NCBI RefSeq assembly: GCF_004114955.1
Contig: NZ_CP030053.1
Coordinates: 1,116,001 to 1,180,000, forward strand
Reading direction: 5' to 3'
DNA: 64,000 bases
Source of the DNA: Bradyrhizobium guangzhouense
Lineage (GTDB): Bacteria > Pseudomonadota > Alphaproteobacteria > Rhizobiales > Xanthobacteraceae
A model generated the notes under the pieces. The model did not search any database, had not been told where the DNA came from, and was given only the letters and a program-made list of their open reading frames with translations. Made by a program: the position numbers and the translations under genes. Shown here one piece after another: positions 51,296 through 60,231 of the stretch (position 1 is the stretch's first letter; every line of letters begins with the position of its first letter).

Positions 51296-52336
51296 TCAGT
51301 CCTTCTCTTCTTCGACGGCGGGCGCGGCGAGCGAGCGCAACAGCAGCACGGGGATCAGGAGCATGAACACGATCACCTCCTTGTAGTTGGAGGCATAGAA
51401 GGACGAGAACGCTTCGACGATGCCGACGAACAGGGCCGCGACCGCCGTAAGCGGATAGCTGACGAGGCCGCCGATGATCGCGGCGACGAAGCCCTTCAGA
51501 CCGATCAGGAAGCCGGAGTCGTAATAGAGCGTCGTGATCGGCACGATCATGATGCCCGACAGCGCGCCGATGACGGAGGCCAGCAGGAAGGCGATCTGCC
51601 CCGACAGCGTGGTGCGGATGCCGGCGAGCCGGGCGCCCAGGCGGTTGACGGCGGTGGCGCGCAGCGCCTTGCCGTACAGCGTTAGCCCGAAGAACAGCCA
51701 GAGACCGACGATGAAGGCGATGGTGATGCCGTAGACCGTGAGGCTCTGGCCGGTGAAGCGCAGCGAGCCCGCGGTGAAGGCGCCTGACAGCACCGCGGGT
51801 CCGCGCTGCCCCTCGGCGCCGAAGAACAACAGGCCGAGGCCCTGAAGCGCCAGATGCGTGCCGACCGAGGCGATCAGCAGCACCAGCACCGAGGTGTGTG
51901 CCAGCGGCTGGAACGCGATGCGGTAGAGATAGAGGCCGATCATCGCGACGATCACCAGCGACAGCGCGATGCAGATCGCGACCGGCGGCTTCTGAGCAAC
52001 AAAGTATATCGTCAGTGCCAGCACGATGGCCGGCAGCACCACATTGGCAAGGACGCTGCGCAGGATCAGCCGGCCATGCAGCGTCTTGCGGGCCACGAAC
52101 AGGTCGAAGGCGCAGGCGGTGATGCCCATCGCCAGCGCGAGCTTGGCCGTGCCCGGCATCTGGCCCGAGGCCAGCGAGGCATAGGTGAGCGCGCCATAGG
52201 TGACGAATTCGCCCTGGGGGATGAGGATGACGCGGGTGACGGCGAACACCAGCACGAGCGCCAGGCCGAGCAGCGCGTAGATCGCGCCATTGGTGATGCC
52301 GTCCTGCAGCAGGAACAGCATGATGGTGGTGTTCAA
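51296..52336 (-). CDS. livH: Branched-chain amino acid-type ABC permease (LivH)
   Basis: The 346-residue permease has eight or more TM helices and the LivH pattern [35 protein letters not shown] at the N-terminus, and [37 protein letters not shown] in the coupling-loop region. The start appears to be TTG 52336, nine bases after GGGGGAG; ATG 52321 is the alternative. It is the first gene of livH-livMG-livF. It is divergent from the MarR gene, with a 34-bp inverted repeat region between them, so MarR control is likely. No binding protein lies in the operon. Confidence 0.9.
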   Translation of the reverse strand: MNTTIMLFLLQDGITNGAIYALLGLALVLVFAVTRVILIPQGEFVTYGALTYASLASGQMPGTAKLALAMGITACAFDLFVARKTLHGRLILRSVLANVVLPAIVLALTIYFVAQKPPVAICIALSLVIVAMIGLYLYRIAFQPLAHTSVLVLLIASVGTHLALQGLGLLFFGAEGQRGPAVLSGAFTAGSLRFTGQSLTVYGITIAFIVGLWLFFGLTLYGKALRATAVNRLGARLAGIRTTLSGQIAFLLASVIGALSGIMIVPITTLYYDSGFLIGLKGFVAAIIGGLVSYPLTAVAALFVGIVEAFSSFYASNYKEVIVFMLLIPVLLLRSLAAPAVEEEKD

Positions 52337-52419
52337 GTCCGGACGCTCCCCCTTGATTAGGGACCGGTCTCCGCAATTGCGGTGGATGGTCCCCTCACAG
52401 CCATTGAAATACGCTGACG

Positions 52420-52453
52420 ATATTTGATATGGTCCATAACAATTATCAAATAT
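52420..52453. promoter_or_regulatory. Candidate MarR operator in the livH-marR intergenic region
   Basis: ATATTTGATA and TATCAAATAT are perfect 10-bp inverted arms separated by 14 bp, AT-rich within GC-rich surroundings. They lie about 60-90 bp from both divergent start codons. Confidence 0.55.
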
Positions 52454-52512
52454 AACATCAAGGGTGGGCGAACGACCCGTCCCGAATTTAGCGGGATTAC
52501 GAGCACGAGGCG

Positions 52513-53034
52513 ATGACCGTTTCCAAAACCGCTGAAAAGTCCTCCGAAAAAGCTGGCGACGCGACCAGGGGCCGCAAGGATGCCGCCGAGGGCCTGCCGG
52601 AAGCCCTTCAGCTCGGCGAGCTCTCCGAGCAGCTCGGCTACGTGCTGAAACGGGCGCAGCTCAAGGTGTTCGAGAACTTCCTGCGCTGCATGGCCTCGCT
52701 CCAGCTGACGCCCGCGCAATTCTCGGTGCTGCTGCTGGTCGAGAAAAACCCCGGCCGTAACCAGACCGAGATCGCCTCCACTCTCGGCATCCTCCGGCCG
52801 AACTTCGTCGCCCTGCTCGACAATCTCGAGAGCCGCGACCTCTGCGCCCGGATCCGCTCCACCAACGACCGTCGCTCCCACATCCTGGTCCTGACCGACA
52901 AGGGCAAGGCCGTGCTTTCGAGGGCCAAGAAGCTCGTCGCCACCAAGCACGAGTCGCGGCTGAACGAGCTGCTCGGGCAGGCCAACCGCGAAGCGCTGAT
53001 CGAGATGCTGTCGAAGATCGCGAACGAGTTCTGA
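52513..53034 (+). CDS. MarR-family transcriptional regulator
   Basis: The 173-residue protein has a charged N-terminal extension ([19 protein letters not shown]) and a MarR winged helix: [67 protein letters not shown]. The recognition helix and the DRR wing are intact. MarR proteins often bind aromatic acids or their CoA esters and repress divergent genes. The adjacent liv-type transporter is the obvious target. It is a cytoplasmic dimer. Confidence 0.92.
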   Translation: MTVSKTAEKSSEKAGDATRGRKDAAEGLPEALQLGELSEQLGYVLKRAQLKVFENFLRCMASLQLTPAQFSVLLLVEKNPGRNQTEIASTLGILRPNFVALLDNLESRDLCARIRSTNDRRSHILVLTDKGKAVLSRAKKLVATKHESRLNELLGQANREALIEMLSKIANEF

Positions 53035-53059
53035 GACGGGCAATCACTCCGGCTGCGCG

Positions 53060-53170
53060 CGAGCGTGACCCCGGAATCCGGCGCCGTATGGAGCGGTCGT
53101 CATGCCGGGGCTTGGCCAGGCTATGTCCCGGCATCCGCGTCGCTCCGCTCACTCCGCTATTCCGGGATCG
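53060..53170. repeat. Decayed palindromic repeat(s)
   Basis: A hairpin GTCATGCCGGGG...CCCGGCAT at 53099-53133 sits within fragments resembling the CCCGGAATCC doublets. The arrangement is scrambled, suggesting a rearranged or partial element downstream of the marR stop. Confidence 0.5.
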
Positions 53171-53255
53171 CCTCAGGACCAGGCGTCCTGACGAGCCTGA
53201 TGCGGGAATGCGATGGCGTGAGCTCCTGGGAGGTCGCCCGATTGATGCGCTGAAA

Positions 53256-53288
53256 ATACAAAATGATGCTTGAAAAATCATTTTGTAT
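53256..53288. promoter_or_regulatory. Perfect 12-bp inverted repeat upstream of the XRE/hyf-like operon
   Basis: ATACAAAATGAT and ATCATTTTGTAT are separated by nine bases, in an AT-rich island 51 bp upstream of GTG 53340. It is a good candidate operator for the XRE protein or another dimeric regulator. Confidence 0.6.
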
Positions 53289-53339
53289 CGATTAAGCTTG
53301 CTAAATCAATCACCGTAATTGCCACGGAGAGCCTGCCCC

Positions 53340-53609
53340 GTGATCACCGCCGCGCAGCTTCGAGCCGCCCGAGCCTTGCTCGGGATCGACCAGCGCGAGC
53401 TCGCGCAGCGCAGTTCGCTGTCGCTGCCGACGATCCAGCGCATGGAGGCCTCCGAAGGGGTGATCCGCGGCAACGTCGATTCCCTGATGAAGCTGGTTGA
53501 GGCGCTCTCGCTTGCCGGCATCGAGCTGATCGCCGAGGGATCGGCATCGAGCGCCGGGGGACGCGGTGTGCGGCTGAAGTCTCCACCTCCGAGCGCGGGC
53601 AGCCAATAG
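53340..53609 (+). CDS. XRE-type HTH regulator
   Basis: GTG 53340 follows ACGGAGAG at good spacing and gives 89 residues; an upstream TTG at 53319 is less likely. The HTH is ITAAQLRAARALLGIDQRELAQRSSLSLPTIQRMEAS, followed by VDSLMKLVEALSLAGIELI. This is the short single-HTH type found beside many alphaproteobacterial operons. It is 40 bp upstream of hyfB and probably in the same transcript, suggesting autoregulated control of the Ehr-like operon. Confidence 0.82.
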   Translation: MITAAQLRAARALLGIDQRELAQRSSLSLPTIQRMEASEGVIRGNVDSLMKLVEALSLAGIELIAEGSASSAGGRGVRLKSPPPSAGSQ

Positions 53610-53649
53610 CGATGACGAAGCGCGCGCAGATCATGATCCGGGAGCGGCC

Positions 53650-55650
53650 ATGATCGCGGTGGCGCTATGGTCAGTGGCGGCTCTGCTGGCGCTGGCGCCG
53701 GCTGCAATCGCGCTCTCGATGCGTCCGCGCGGCTCGGTCGTGCTCTATGGCGCCTGCCTCGTCATCACGGCTGCGCTCTGCGCCACTGCGCTCCTTCATT
53801 TGCTCGATCCCGCGCATCCCGTGTTGAGCGCGACGCTGCCGATCGGCCTGCCCTGGCTCGGTGCCCATGTCCGGCTCGATGCGCTGTCGGCCTTCTTCCT
53901 CTTCGTCATCAATCTCGGCGGCGCCGCCGCGAGCTTGTTCGCGCTCGGTTACGGCCGGCACGAGGACTCCCCCGGCCGCGTGCTGCCGTTTTATCCTGCC
54001 TATCTCGCAGCGATGAATGTCGTCGTACTGGCGAACGATGCCTTCAGCTTCCTGGTCGCCTGGGAATTCATGTCGCTGACGTCCTGGGCGATGGTGGTGT
54101 CGCATCACCGGGAGGCCGAGAATGTCCGCGCCGGCTACGTCTATCTTCTGATGGCGAGTTTCGGCACGCTGGCGCTGCTGCTTGCCTTCGGCCTGCTCGC
54201 GAGCGGCGCCGGTTACGATTTCGATGCGATCCGGGCCTCGCATCCTTCCGCTGCGCTGACCGGCATGGTGGTGATCCTCGTGCTGCTGGGCGCCGGCTCC
54301 AAGGCCGGCTTGGTGCCGCTGCACGCCTGGCTGCCGCTCGCCCATCCCGCTGCACCCAGCCATGTCTCCGGCCTCATGAGCGGCGTCATGACCAAGGTCG
54401 CCGTCTACGGCTTCGTGCGTATCGTGTTTGATCTTCTGCCGGAGCCGGTGTGGTGGTGGAGCATGGTGGTGCTGCTGGTCGGCGGCCCTACGGCGACGCT
54501 GGGCGTGCTCTATGCGCTGATGCAGCGCGATATCAAGCGCGTGCTCGCCTTTTCGACGATCGAGAACATCGGCATCATCTTCACCGGTCTCGGCCTGGCG
54601 CTGGCCTTCAAGGCGCAAGGGCTCGACTGGGTGGCGGCGCTGGCCTTCACGGCGGCGATGCTGCACGTCTTCAATCATGCGCTGTTCAAGAGCCTGCTGT
54701 TCTTTGGCGCCGGCGCCGTGCTGGGAGCAACCGGCGAGCGCGACATGGAGAAGCTCGGCGGGCTGATTCATCAAATGCCGAAGACGGCGTTCGCGGTGCT
54801 GGTCGGCTGCGTCGCGATCTCGGCGCTGCCGCCATTCAACGGCTTCGTTTCGGAATGGCTGACGTTCCAGGCGATCTTGCTCTCGCCGCAACTGCCTTCC
54901 TGGGGCCTCAAGCTGGCGATTCCTGCTGTCGGCGGCCTGCTGGCGCTCGCGGCCGCCTTGGCTGCGGCCTGTTTCGTCAAGCTCTATGGCATCAGCTTCC
55001 TCGGCCGGCCGCGTTCGGATGTCGCGGCGTCAGCGCAAGAGACCGACCGCTTCTCGCTGACCGCGATGCTGCTGCTCGCTGGCCTCTGCCTCATCGCCGG
55101 CATCCTGCCCGGGCTGCTCATCGATGCGCTGGCGCCGGTGAGCAAGGACATGGTCGGTAACGTCATGCCGCATCAGGTCGGATTGCAGTGGCTGACCATC
55201 GTGCCGATCGCGGAAAGCCGCAGCTCCTATAACGGCCTTCTGGTGTTCGTGTTCGCAGCACTCTGCGGCACGGCGGCGGCGTCGGCCATTCACCGTCTCG
55301 CCTCCGACCGCTTGCGCCGCGCACCGGCCTGGGATTGCGGCTATCCCGATCCGAACCCGGCGATCCAGTATTCCGCCTCCAGCTTCTCGCAGCCGATCCG
55401 CCGCGTGTTCGGCAGCATCATCTTTGCGGCGCGCGAGGTCGGCGAGATGCCGCCGCCGTCCTCGCCGCGCCCTGCGCGGCTCCAGGTCGAGCTGCACGAT
55501 CTGATCTGGGATGCACTGTACGCGCCGATCGCGAAGGTCGTCGGCTTTGCGACGGACCGCATCAATATCCTCCAGTTTCTCACCATCCGCCGCTATTTGA
55601 CGCTGGTCTTCGTGGCGCTGATCGTGCTGCTGCTGGTGGTGGCCCTATGA
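53650..55650 (+). CDS. hyfB: HyfB-like proton-translocating subunit (NuoL/M family)
   Basis: The 666-residue membrane protein matches hydrogenase-4 subunit B. Antiporter-type residues expected for proton transfer are present: Glu in VAWEFMSLTSW (TM5), Lys in GAGSKAGLVPLHAWLPLAHPAAPSHVSG (TM7 region) and Lys in SGVMTKVAVYG, with a further His-rich helix (AMLHVFNHALFKSLLF). ATG 53650 follows GGGAGCGG. It should form part of the membrane arm of an ion pump. It is the first structural gene of hyfBCEFGI; its last four bases overlap hyfC. Confidence 0.92.
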   Translation: MIAVALWSVAALLALAPAAIALSMRPRGSVVLYGACLVITAALCATALLHLLDPAHPVLSATLPIGLPWLGAHVRLDALSAFFLFVINLGGAAASLFALGYGRHEDSPGRVLPFYPAYLAAMNVVVLANDAFSFLVAWEFMSLTSWAMVVSHHREAENVRAGYVYLLMASFGTLALLLAFGLLASGAGYDFDAIRASHPSAALTGMVVILVLLGAGSKAGLVPLHAWLPLAHPAAPSHVSGLMSGVMTKVAVYGFVRIVFDLLPEPVWWWSMVVLLVGGPTATLGVLYALMQRDIKRVLAFSTIENIGIIFTGLGLALAFKAQGLDWVAALAFTAAMLHVFNHALFKSLLFFGAGAVLGATGERDMEKLGGLIHQMPKTAFAVLVGCVAISALPPFNGFVSEWLTFQAILLSPQLPSWGLKLAIPAVGGLLALAAALAAACFVKLYGISFLGRPRSDVAASAQETDRFSLTAMLLLAGLCLIAGILPGLLIDALAPVSKDMVGNVMPHQVGLQWLTIVPIAESRSSYNGLLVFVFAALCGTAAASAIHRLASDRLRRAPAWDCGYPDPNPAIQYSASSFSQPIRRVFGSIIFAAREVGEMPPPSSPRPARLQVELHDLIWDALYAPIAKVVGFATDRINILQFLTIRRYLTLVFVALIVLLLVVAL

Positions 55651-56603
55651 ATGCGCTGCGCGACATCCTCTCCCAGGGCGCCCAGATGTTGCTGGTGCTG
55701 GGACTTGCGCCGCTGCTGACGGGGTTCGTGCGCAAGGTGAAGGCGCGGCTGCTGCGCCGGCGCGGGCCGCCGCTGCTCCAGCCCTATCGCGATCTCGTTC
55801 GCCTGATGCGCAAGGACGTCGTGCTCGCGGACAATGCATCCTGGCTGTTCCGTGTCATTCCCTATCTGATGTTCGCAGGAACCTGGGTCGCGGCCTCGTT
55901 GGTGCCGACCTTCGGCAACGGGCTCCTGTTCTCCTGGACCGCCGATCTCATCGCCATCATTGCGCTGCTCGGCAGCGCCCGCTTCTTCCAGGCGCTCGCC
56001 GGCATGGATGTCGGCACCGCCTTCGGCGGCATCGGCTCCAGCCGCGAGGTCATGATCGCCTCCCTGGCGGAGCCCGCGATGCTGATCACGGTGTTCTCGG
56101 TCGCGATGATCGCCGGCTCGACACAGCTCGCCACCGTGGCCGAGTTCATGGGCTCGGACGCCGTCGGCCTGCGCGTGTCGCTGGGCATGGCGTTCGTGGC
56201 ATTGACCATCGTGGCGCTGGCGGAAAATGCCCGCATCCCCGTCGACAACCCCGCCACTCATCTCGAGCTCACCATGGTGCACGAGGCCATGGTGCTGGAA
56301 TATTCGGGGCGGCACCTCGCGCTGATCGATCTGTCGTCGCAGCTCAAGCTCCTTCTCTATGTCTCGCTGATCGCCTGTGTGTTCCTGCCATGGGGGATGG
56401 CGCCTGCGGACGCGAGCGTTGGAAGGTTCCTCTTCGGCGCGCTGCTCTATCTCGGCAAGCTGACGGCCCTTGGCCTCTTGCTCGCCTTGTTCGAAACCGC
56501 AATCGCCAAGATGCGCGTGTTCCGGATTCCCGAGTTCCTGGGCGCGGCGCTGATGCTGGCATTGCTCGCCACCCTGTTGCGCTTCGTGTCGGGGAGTCTC
56601 TGA
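55647..56603 (+). CDS. hyfC: HyfC-like membrane subunit (NuoH family)
   Basis: ATG 55647 overlaps the hyfB stop (ATGA) and opens 318 residues with about eight TM helices. NuoH/HycD features are LLQPYRDLVRLMRKD, FAGMDVGTAFGGIGSSREVM-like region at FFQALAGMDVGTAF, and the conserved acidic loop AENARIPVDNPATHLELTMVHEAMVLEYSG. In complex I this subunit links the Q-site to the pump modules. The long open frame upstream of this start lies inside hyfB in another frame and is not part of the gene. Confidence 0.92.
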   Translation: MNALRDILSQGAQMLLVLGLAPLLTGFVRKVKARLLRRRGPPLLQPYRDLVRLMRKDVVLADNASWLFRVIPYLMFAGTWVAASLVPTFGNGLLFSWTADLIAIIALLGSARFFQALAGMDVGTAFGGIGSSREVMIASLAEPAMLITVFSVAMIAGSTQLATVAEFMGSDAVGLRVSLGMAFVALTIVALAENARIPVDNPATHLELTMVHEAMVLEYSGRHLALIDLSSQLKLLLYVSLIACVFLPWGMAPADASVGRFLFGALLYLGKLTALGLLLALFETAIAKMRVFRIPEFLGAALMLALLATLLRFVSGSL

Positions 56604-56606
56604 CAG

Positions 56607-57269
56607 ATGAGCAGCCTGCAATTCGACATCGCCCACCTGCTCGCCGGCTCTCTGGTGCTCGCGAGCTTCATGATGCTCTACCAGGTCCGGCTCTATGCGC
56701 TGCTCAACGTCTATGCGCTGCATGCCGGCGTGCTGGCGCTGTCGGTGGCCTGGCAGGCCTATGTGCAGCAGGCGCCGCACCTCTATCTCACGGCGCTGAT
56801 CGCGCTGGTGTTCAAGGCCATCATCATTCCGGTGGCGCTGCACCGGATCATCAAGCGGCTCGGCATCCACCGTGAGATCGAGAACGTGATCGGGATCGGG
56901 CTGACCATGATGGCCGGCATCGGCCTCGTCGCGCTGTCGATGGTGGTGATGCTGCGGGTGACGCCGGGCGCCGATGCGCTCGCGCGCGAGGATCTTGCCT
57001 TCGCGCTGTCGGTGGTGCTGCTGGGGCTCCTGGTCATGGTGACGCGGCGCAATGCCGTGAGTCAGGTCGTCGGCTTCATGTCGCTGGAGAACGGGCTGGT
57101 GCTGGCGGCGACCGGCGCAAAGGGCATGCCGCTGGTGGTCGAGATCAGCGTCGCCTTCTCGGTGCTGATCGCCTTCATCGTGATCGGCATCTTCCTGTTC
57201 CGTATCCGCGAGCGCTTTGACAGCGTGGACGTGCAGGCGCTCGATCGTTTTCGTGGAGAGCGGCGATGA
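56607..57269 (+). CDS. hyfE: HyfE-like membrane subunit (NuoK-like)
   Basis: The 220-residue protein starts at ATG 56607, three bases after the hyfC stop. It has six to seven TM helices in a hydrogenase-4 subunit E arrangement, with NuoK-like segments in its second half (VVGFMSLENGLVLAATGAKGMPLVVEISVAFSVLIAF containing the conserved Glu of SLENG and a second Glu in VEISV). The C-terminus is charged. It overlaps hyfF by four bases. It is part of the ion-translocating membrane arm. Confidence 0.9.
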   Translation: MSSLQFDIAHLLAGSLVLASFMMLYQVRLYALLNVYALHAGVLALSVAWQAYVQQAPHLYLTALIALVFKAIIIPVALHRIIKRLGIHREIENVIGIGLTMMAGIGLVALSMVVMLRVTPGADALAREDLAFALSVVLLGLLVMVTRRNAVSQVVGFMSLENGLVLAATGAKGMPLVVEISVAFSVLIAFIVIGIFLFRIRERFDSVDVQALDRFRGERR

Positions 57270-58705
57270 GCTTCGACGTCCTCAGCGCCATCCTTGTGAT
57301 CCCGGCCGTCTCAGCCGCGTTGCTGGCGGTCTTGCCGGGTTACAGGCAAACGGCGAAGCTGAACGTGGTGGCGGCACTCGCGACCTTCCTGACCTCGCTT
57401 TCTCTGTTCGTGGTCGAGCCGGTGTCGGGGCAGTATCTGCTGGTGGACGACCTCAACAAGGTCTTCATCGTGTTGACCACCCTCGTCAGCTTCACCACAT
57501 CGGTGTTCAGCGCGAGCTACATCCAGCACGAGATTGAGATCGGGCGCCTGACGCCGGCGTTCCTGCGCTTCTATCACGCAATGTATCAGACGCTGATGTT
57601 CGCGATGAACCTCGCGCTCGTCGCCAACAATATCGGCCTGATGTGGGTCGCGGTTGAAGTGGCGACGTTGACGACCGTGCTGATGGTCGGCATCTACCGC
57701 ACCCACGAGGCGCTGGAAGCGGCCTGGAAATATTTCATCCTCGGCAGCGTCGGCATCGCGCTGGCGCTGTTCGGGACCATCCTGGTCTATATGGCGGCGC
57801 GCCCCGTGGTCGGCGAGGGGCTCGACGGCATGGTGTGGACGGTGCTGGTGAAGCACGCCGCACAGTTCGACCCGGCGCTGCTCAACGTCGCCTTCGTCTT
57901 CCTGCTGCTCGGCTACGGCACCAAGGTCGGCCTCGCGCCGCTGCATGCCTGGCTGCCCGACGCCCATGCGGAGGGCCCGACGCCGATCTCGGCGGTGCTC
58001 TCGGGCCTCCTGCTCAACGTCGCGCTCTACGCGCTGCTGCGTTTCAAGATGATGCTCGCGGTCAATCTCGCGGCCATCGCCCCGGGGCCGTTGATGGTGA
58101 CGATGGGTCTGATCTCGGTGATTTTCGCGTCGCTGATGCTCTACCGCCGCCGCGACATCAAGCGCATGTTCGCCTACTCCTCGATCGAGCACATGGGCAT
58201 CATCGTCTTCGCCTTCGGCATGGGCGGGCCGCTTGCGAATTTTGCCGGCCTCCTGCACATGACCATGCATTCGCTGACCAAATCGGCGATCTTCTTCGCC
58301 GTCGGCCACATCGCGCAGGTCAAGGGCACGCAGAAGATCGCCGACATCGGTGGATTGACGGTGACCAATCCCGTGCTCGGCTGGGGGCTGATGCTCGGCG
58401 TCGTCGCCATCGTCGGGTTGCCGCCGCTCGGCATCTTCATGAGCGAGTTCCTGGTGGTGAGCTCGACCTTCTCGCACGCGCCCTGGCTGACGGTCATCCT
58501 GGTGCTCGGCATCATCATCGCGCTCGGCGGCCTGCTGCTGCGCGTCGGCACCGTGATGTTCGGTGAACCCAAGGGACCTACCGCGCCGGCGGAGGCGTCC
58601 TATGTGCCGATGTTCGCGCATCTCGCTTTGGTGCTGATGGCCGGCATCTATCTGCCGCCGGGGCTGGTCGCCGGCTTCCAGAACGTCGCAAAGCTTCTGG
58701 GGTAG
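57266..58705 (+). CDS. hyfF: HyfF-like proton-translocating subunit (NuoL/N family)
   Basis: The 479-residue second antiporter-like subunit overlaps hyfE (ATGA). Key residues are retained: Glu in MWVAVEVATLTTV, Lys in GYGTKVGLAPLHAWLPDAHAEGPTPISAVLSGLLLNVALYALLR, and a later Lys/His pair around MTMHSLTKSAIFFAVGH. Such residues line the proton half-channels in complex I. Together with HyfB this gives two pumping modules. There is no third such gene (hyfD) in this operon. Confidence 0.92.
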   Translation: MSFDVLSAILVIPAVSAALLAVLPGYRQTAKLNVVAALATFLTSLSLFVVEPVSGQYLLVDDLNKVFIVLTTLVSFTTSVFSASYIQHEIEIGRLTPAFLRFYHAMYQTLMFAMNLALVANNIGLMWVAVEVATLTTVLMVGIYRTHEALEAAWKYFILGSVGIALALFGTILVYMAARPVVGEGLDGMVWTVLVKHAAQFDPALLNVAFVFLLLGYGTKVGLAPLHAWLPDAHAEGPTPISAVLSGLLLNVALYALLRFKMMLAVNLAAIAPGPLMVTMGLISVIFASLMLYRRRDIKRMFAYSSIEHMGIIVFAFGMGGPLANFAGLLHMTMHSLTKSAIFFAVGHIAQVKGTQKIADIGGLTVTNPVLGWGLMLGVVAIVGLPPLGIFMSEFLVVSSTFSHAPWLTVILVLGIIIALGGLLLRVGTVMFGEPKGPTAPAEASYVPMFAHLALVLMAGIYLPPGLVAGFQNVAKLLG

Positions 58706-58707
58706 CG

Positions 58708-60228
58708 ATGGGCATCCTCGACAGCATCCCCCATGTTCAAGCGGTGCCGTCGCACCGGCCCTGGCCACGCGCGGTGGTGACGGAGGCCGGCTGGCAGGCG
58801 GCGATCGATCGACTGGTCGAGGGAGGCCTCACACTGCTCGGCTTCTGGGGCGAGCCGGCTGCAGTGCATATGGCGATGCTCGATGGCGGCTCGGCCGAGA
58901 TCGCGGTCGTCACCTACGAATGTACTTCAGGCACATTCCCGAGCGTCGCCAGCCGTCATCCGCCCGCGCTTCGGCTGGAACGGACCATCCATGATCTGTT
59001 CGGGCTTGTTCCTACTGCCGCCGATGATCTGCGACCAGATCTGCGACCATGGCTCGACCACGATGCCTGGGGCCAATCCTATCCGCTCGCCGGCCGCAAC
59101 GCATCGCGCGACGTGCGGCCATATCAGTTCCTGCCGGCCGAGGGCGAGGCGCTGCACCAGGTCGCGGTCGGCCCCGTCCATGCCGGGATCATCGAGCCCG
59201 GCCATTTCCGCTTCACCGCCAATGGCGAGCATGTGGTGCGGCTGGAGCAGTGGCTGGGCTACACCCACAAGGGCATCGAGCAGCTGATGCAGGGCGCCGA
59301 CCTCGCGACCGCGGCAAAGCTCGCCAATCGTACTTCCGGCGACAGCGCGGTGGCCTACGCCTTCGCCTTTGCCCGCGCGGCGGAAGCTGCGCTCGACATC
59401 CAGGTGCCGCGGCGCGCGAATTATTTGCGGGCGCTGATGGCGGAACTGGAGCGGCTCGCCAATCATTTCGGCGATATCGGCGCGATCTGCAATGACGCGT
59501 CTTTCGCGCTGATGCATGCCCAGACCGGCATCTTGCGCGAGCGCTGCCTGCGGACGGCGGACACGGCCTTCGGTCATCGCCTGATGATGGACGTCATCGT
59601 ACCCGGCGGCGTGGCGCGCGAGGTCTCGCCGGACGGCATCACGGCGCTGCGAACGCTGCTTGCGGACATCGGCGAGGTCTTCCCGCGCCTGATCGAGCTC
59701 TACGACAACACCGCGTCCTTGCAGGACCGTACCGTCACCACGGGCATCGTGAAGGCGGACTATGCGCGGCAGTTCGGCGCCGGCGGCTATGTTGGCCGCG
59801 CCTCGGGCCGCGATTTCGACGCACGCCGCACGCTCGCTTATGCACCCTACGATCATCTGTCGTTCGAAGTGCCGGTGCTGGATACGGGCGATGTCAACGC
59901 GCGGGTCTGGATCCGAATCCGCGAGGTCGAGCAGAGCGTCGCATTGATCGCGCAGATCCTCGACCTGATGGAGCCCGGCGAGATCAGGATCGCACCGCCG
60001 GCGGGGCGCGGCGGATGCGAAGGTCTGGCACTGACGGAAGCGTTCCGCGGCGACGTTCTGGTGTGGCTGCGGCTCGATGGCGAGTTGCGCGTCGAGCGCT
60101 GCCACCTGCGCGATGCGTCGTGGTTCCAGTGGCCGCTGCTGGAAACCGCGATCGAGGGCAACATCATCGCCGACTTCCCGCTCTGCAATAAGTCGTTCAA
60201 CTGTTCCTATTCGGGCGTGGACCTCTAA
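58708..60228 (+). CDS. hyfG: HyfG-like large subunit lacking all [NiFe] ligands (Ehr type)
   Basis: The 506-residue protein fuses a NuoC-like N-terminal part (to about 140) to a NuoD/hydrogenase-large-subunit domain (EGEALHQVAVGPVHAGIIEPGHFRF, RRANYLRALMAELERLANHFGDIGA). In [NiFe] hydrogenases the motifs RxCGxC and DPCxxC bind the metals. Here the first reads Arg208-Thr-Ser-Gly-Asp-Ser213 and the second Asn498-Cys-Ser-Tyr-Ser-Gly503, so all four ligand positions are Ser, Ser, Ser and Gly. It cannot hold a canonical [NiFe] site. It should still dock HyfI and form a Q-like cavity. It starts two bases after the hyfF stop. Confidence 0.9.
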   Translation: MGILDSIPHVQAVPSHRPWPRAVVTEAGWQAAIDRLVEGGLTLLGFWGEPAAVHMAMLDGGSAEIAVVTYECTSGTFPSVASRHPPALRLERTIHDLFGLVPTAADDLRPDLRPWLDHDAWGQSYPLAGRNASRDVRPYQFLPAEGEALHQVAVGPVHAGIIEPGHFRFTANGEHVVRLEQWLGYTHKGIEQLMQGADLATAAKLANRTSGDSAVAYAFAFARAAEAALDIQVPRRANYLRALMAELERLANHFGDIGAICNDASFALMHAQTGILRERCLRTADTAFGHRLMMDVIVPGGVAREVSPDGITALRTLLADIGEVFPRLIELYDNTASLQDRTVTTGIVKADYARQFGAGGYVGRASGRDFDARRTLAYAPYDHLSFEVPVLDTGDVNARVWIRIREVEQSVALIAQILDLMEPGEIRIAPPAGRGGCEGLALTEAFRGDVLVWLRLDGELRVERCHLRDASWFQWPLLETAIEGNIIADFPLCNKSFNCSYSGVDL

Positions 60229-60231
60229 GCC

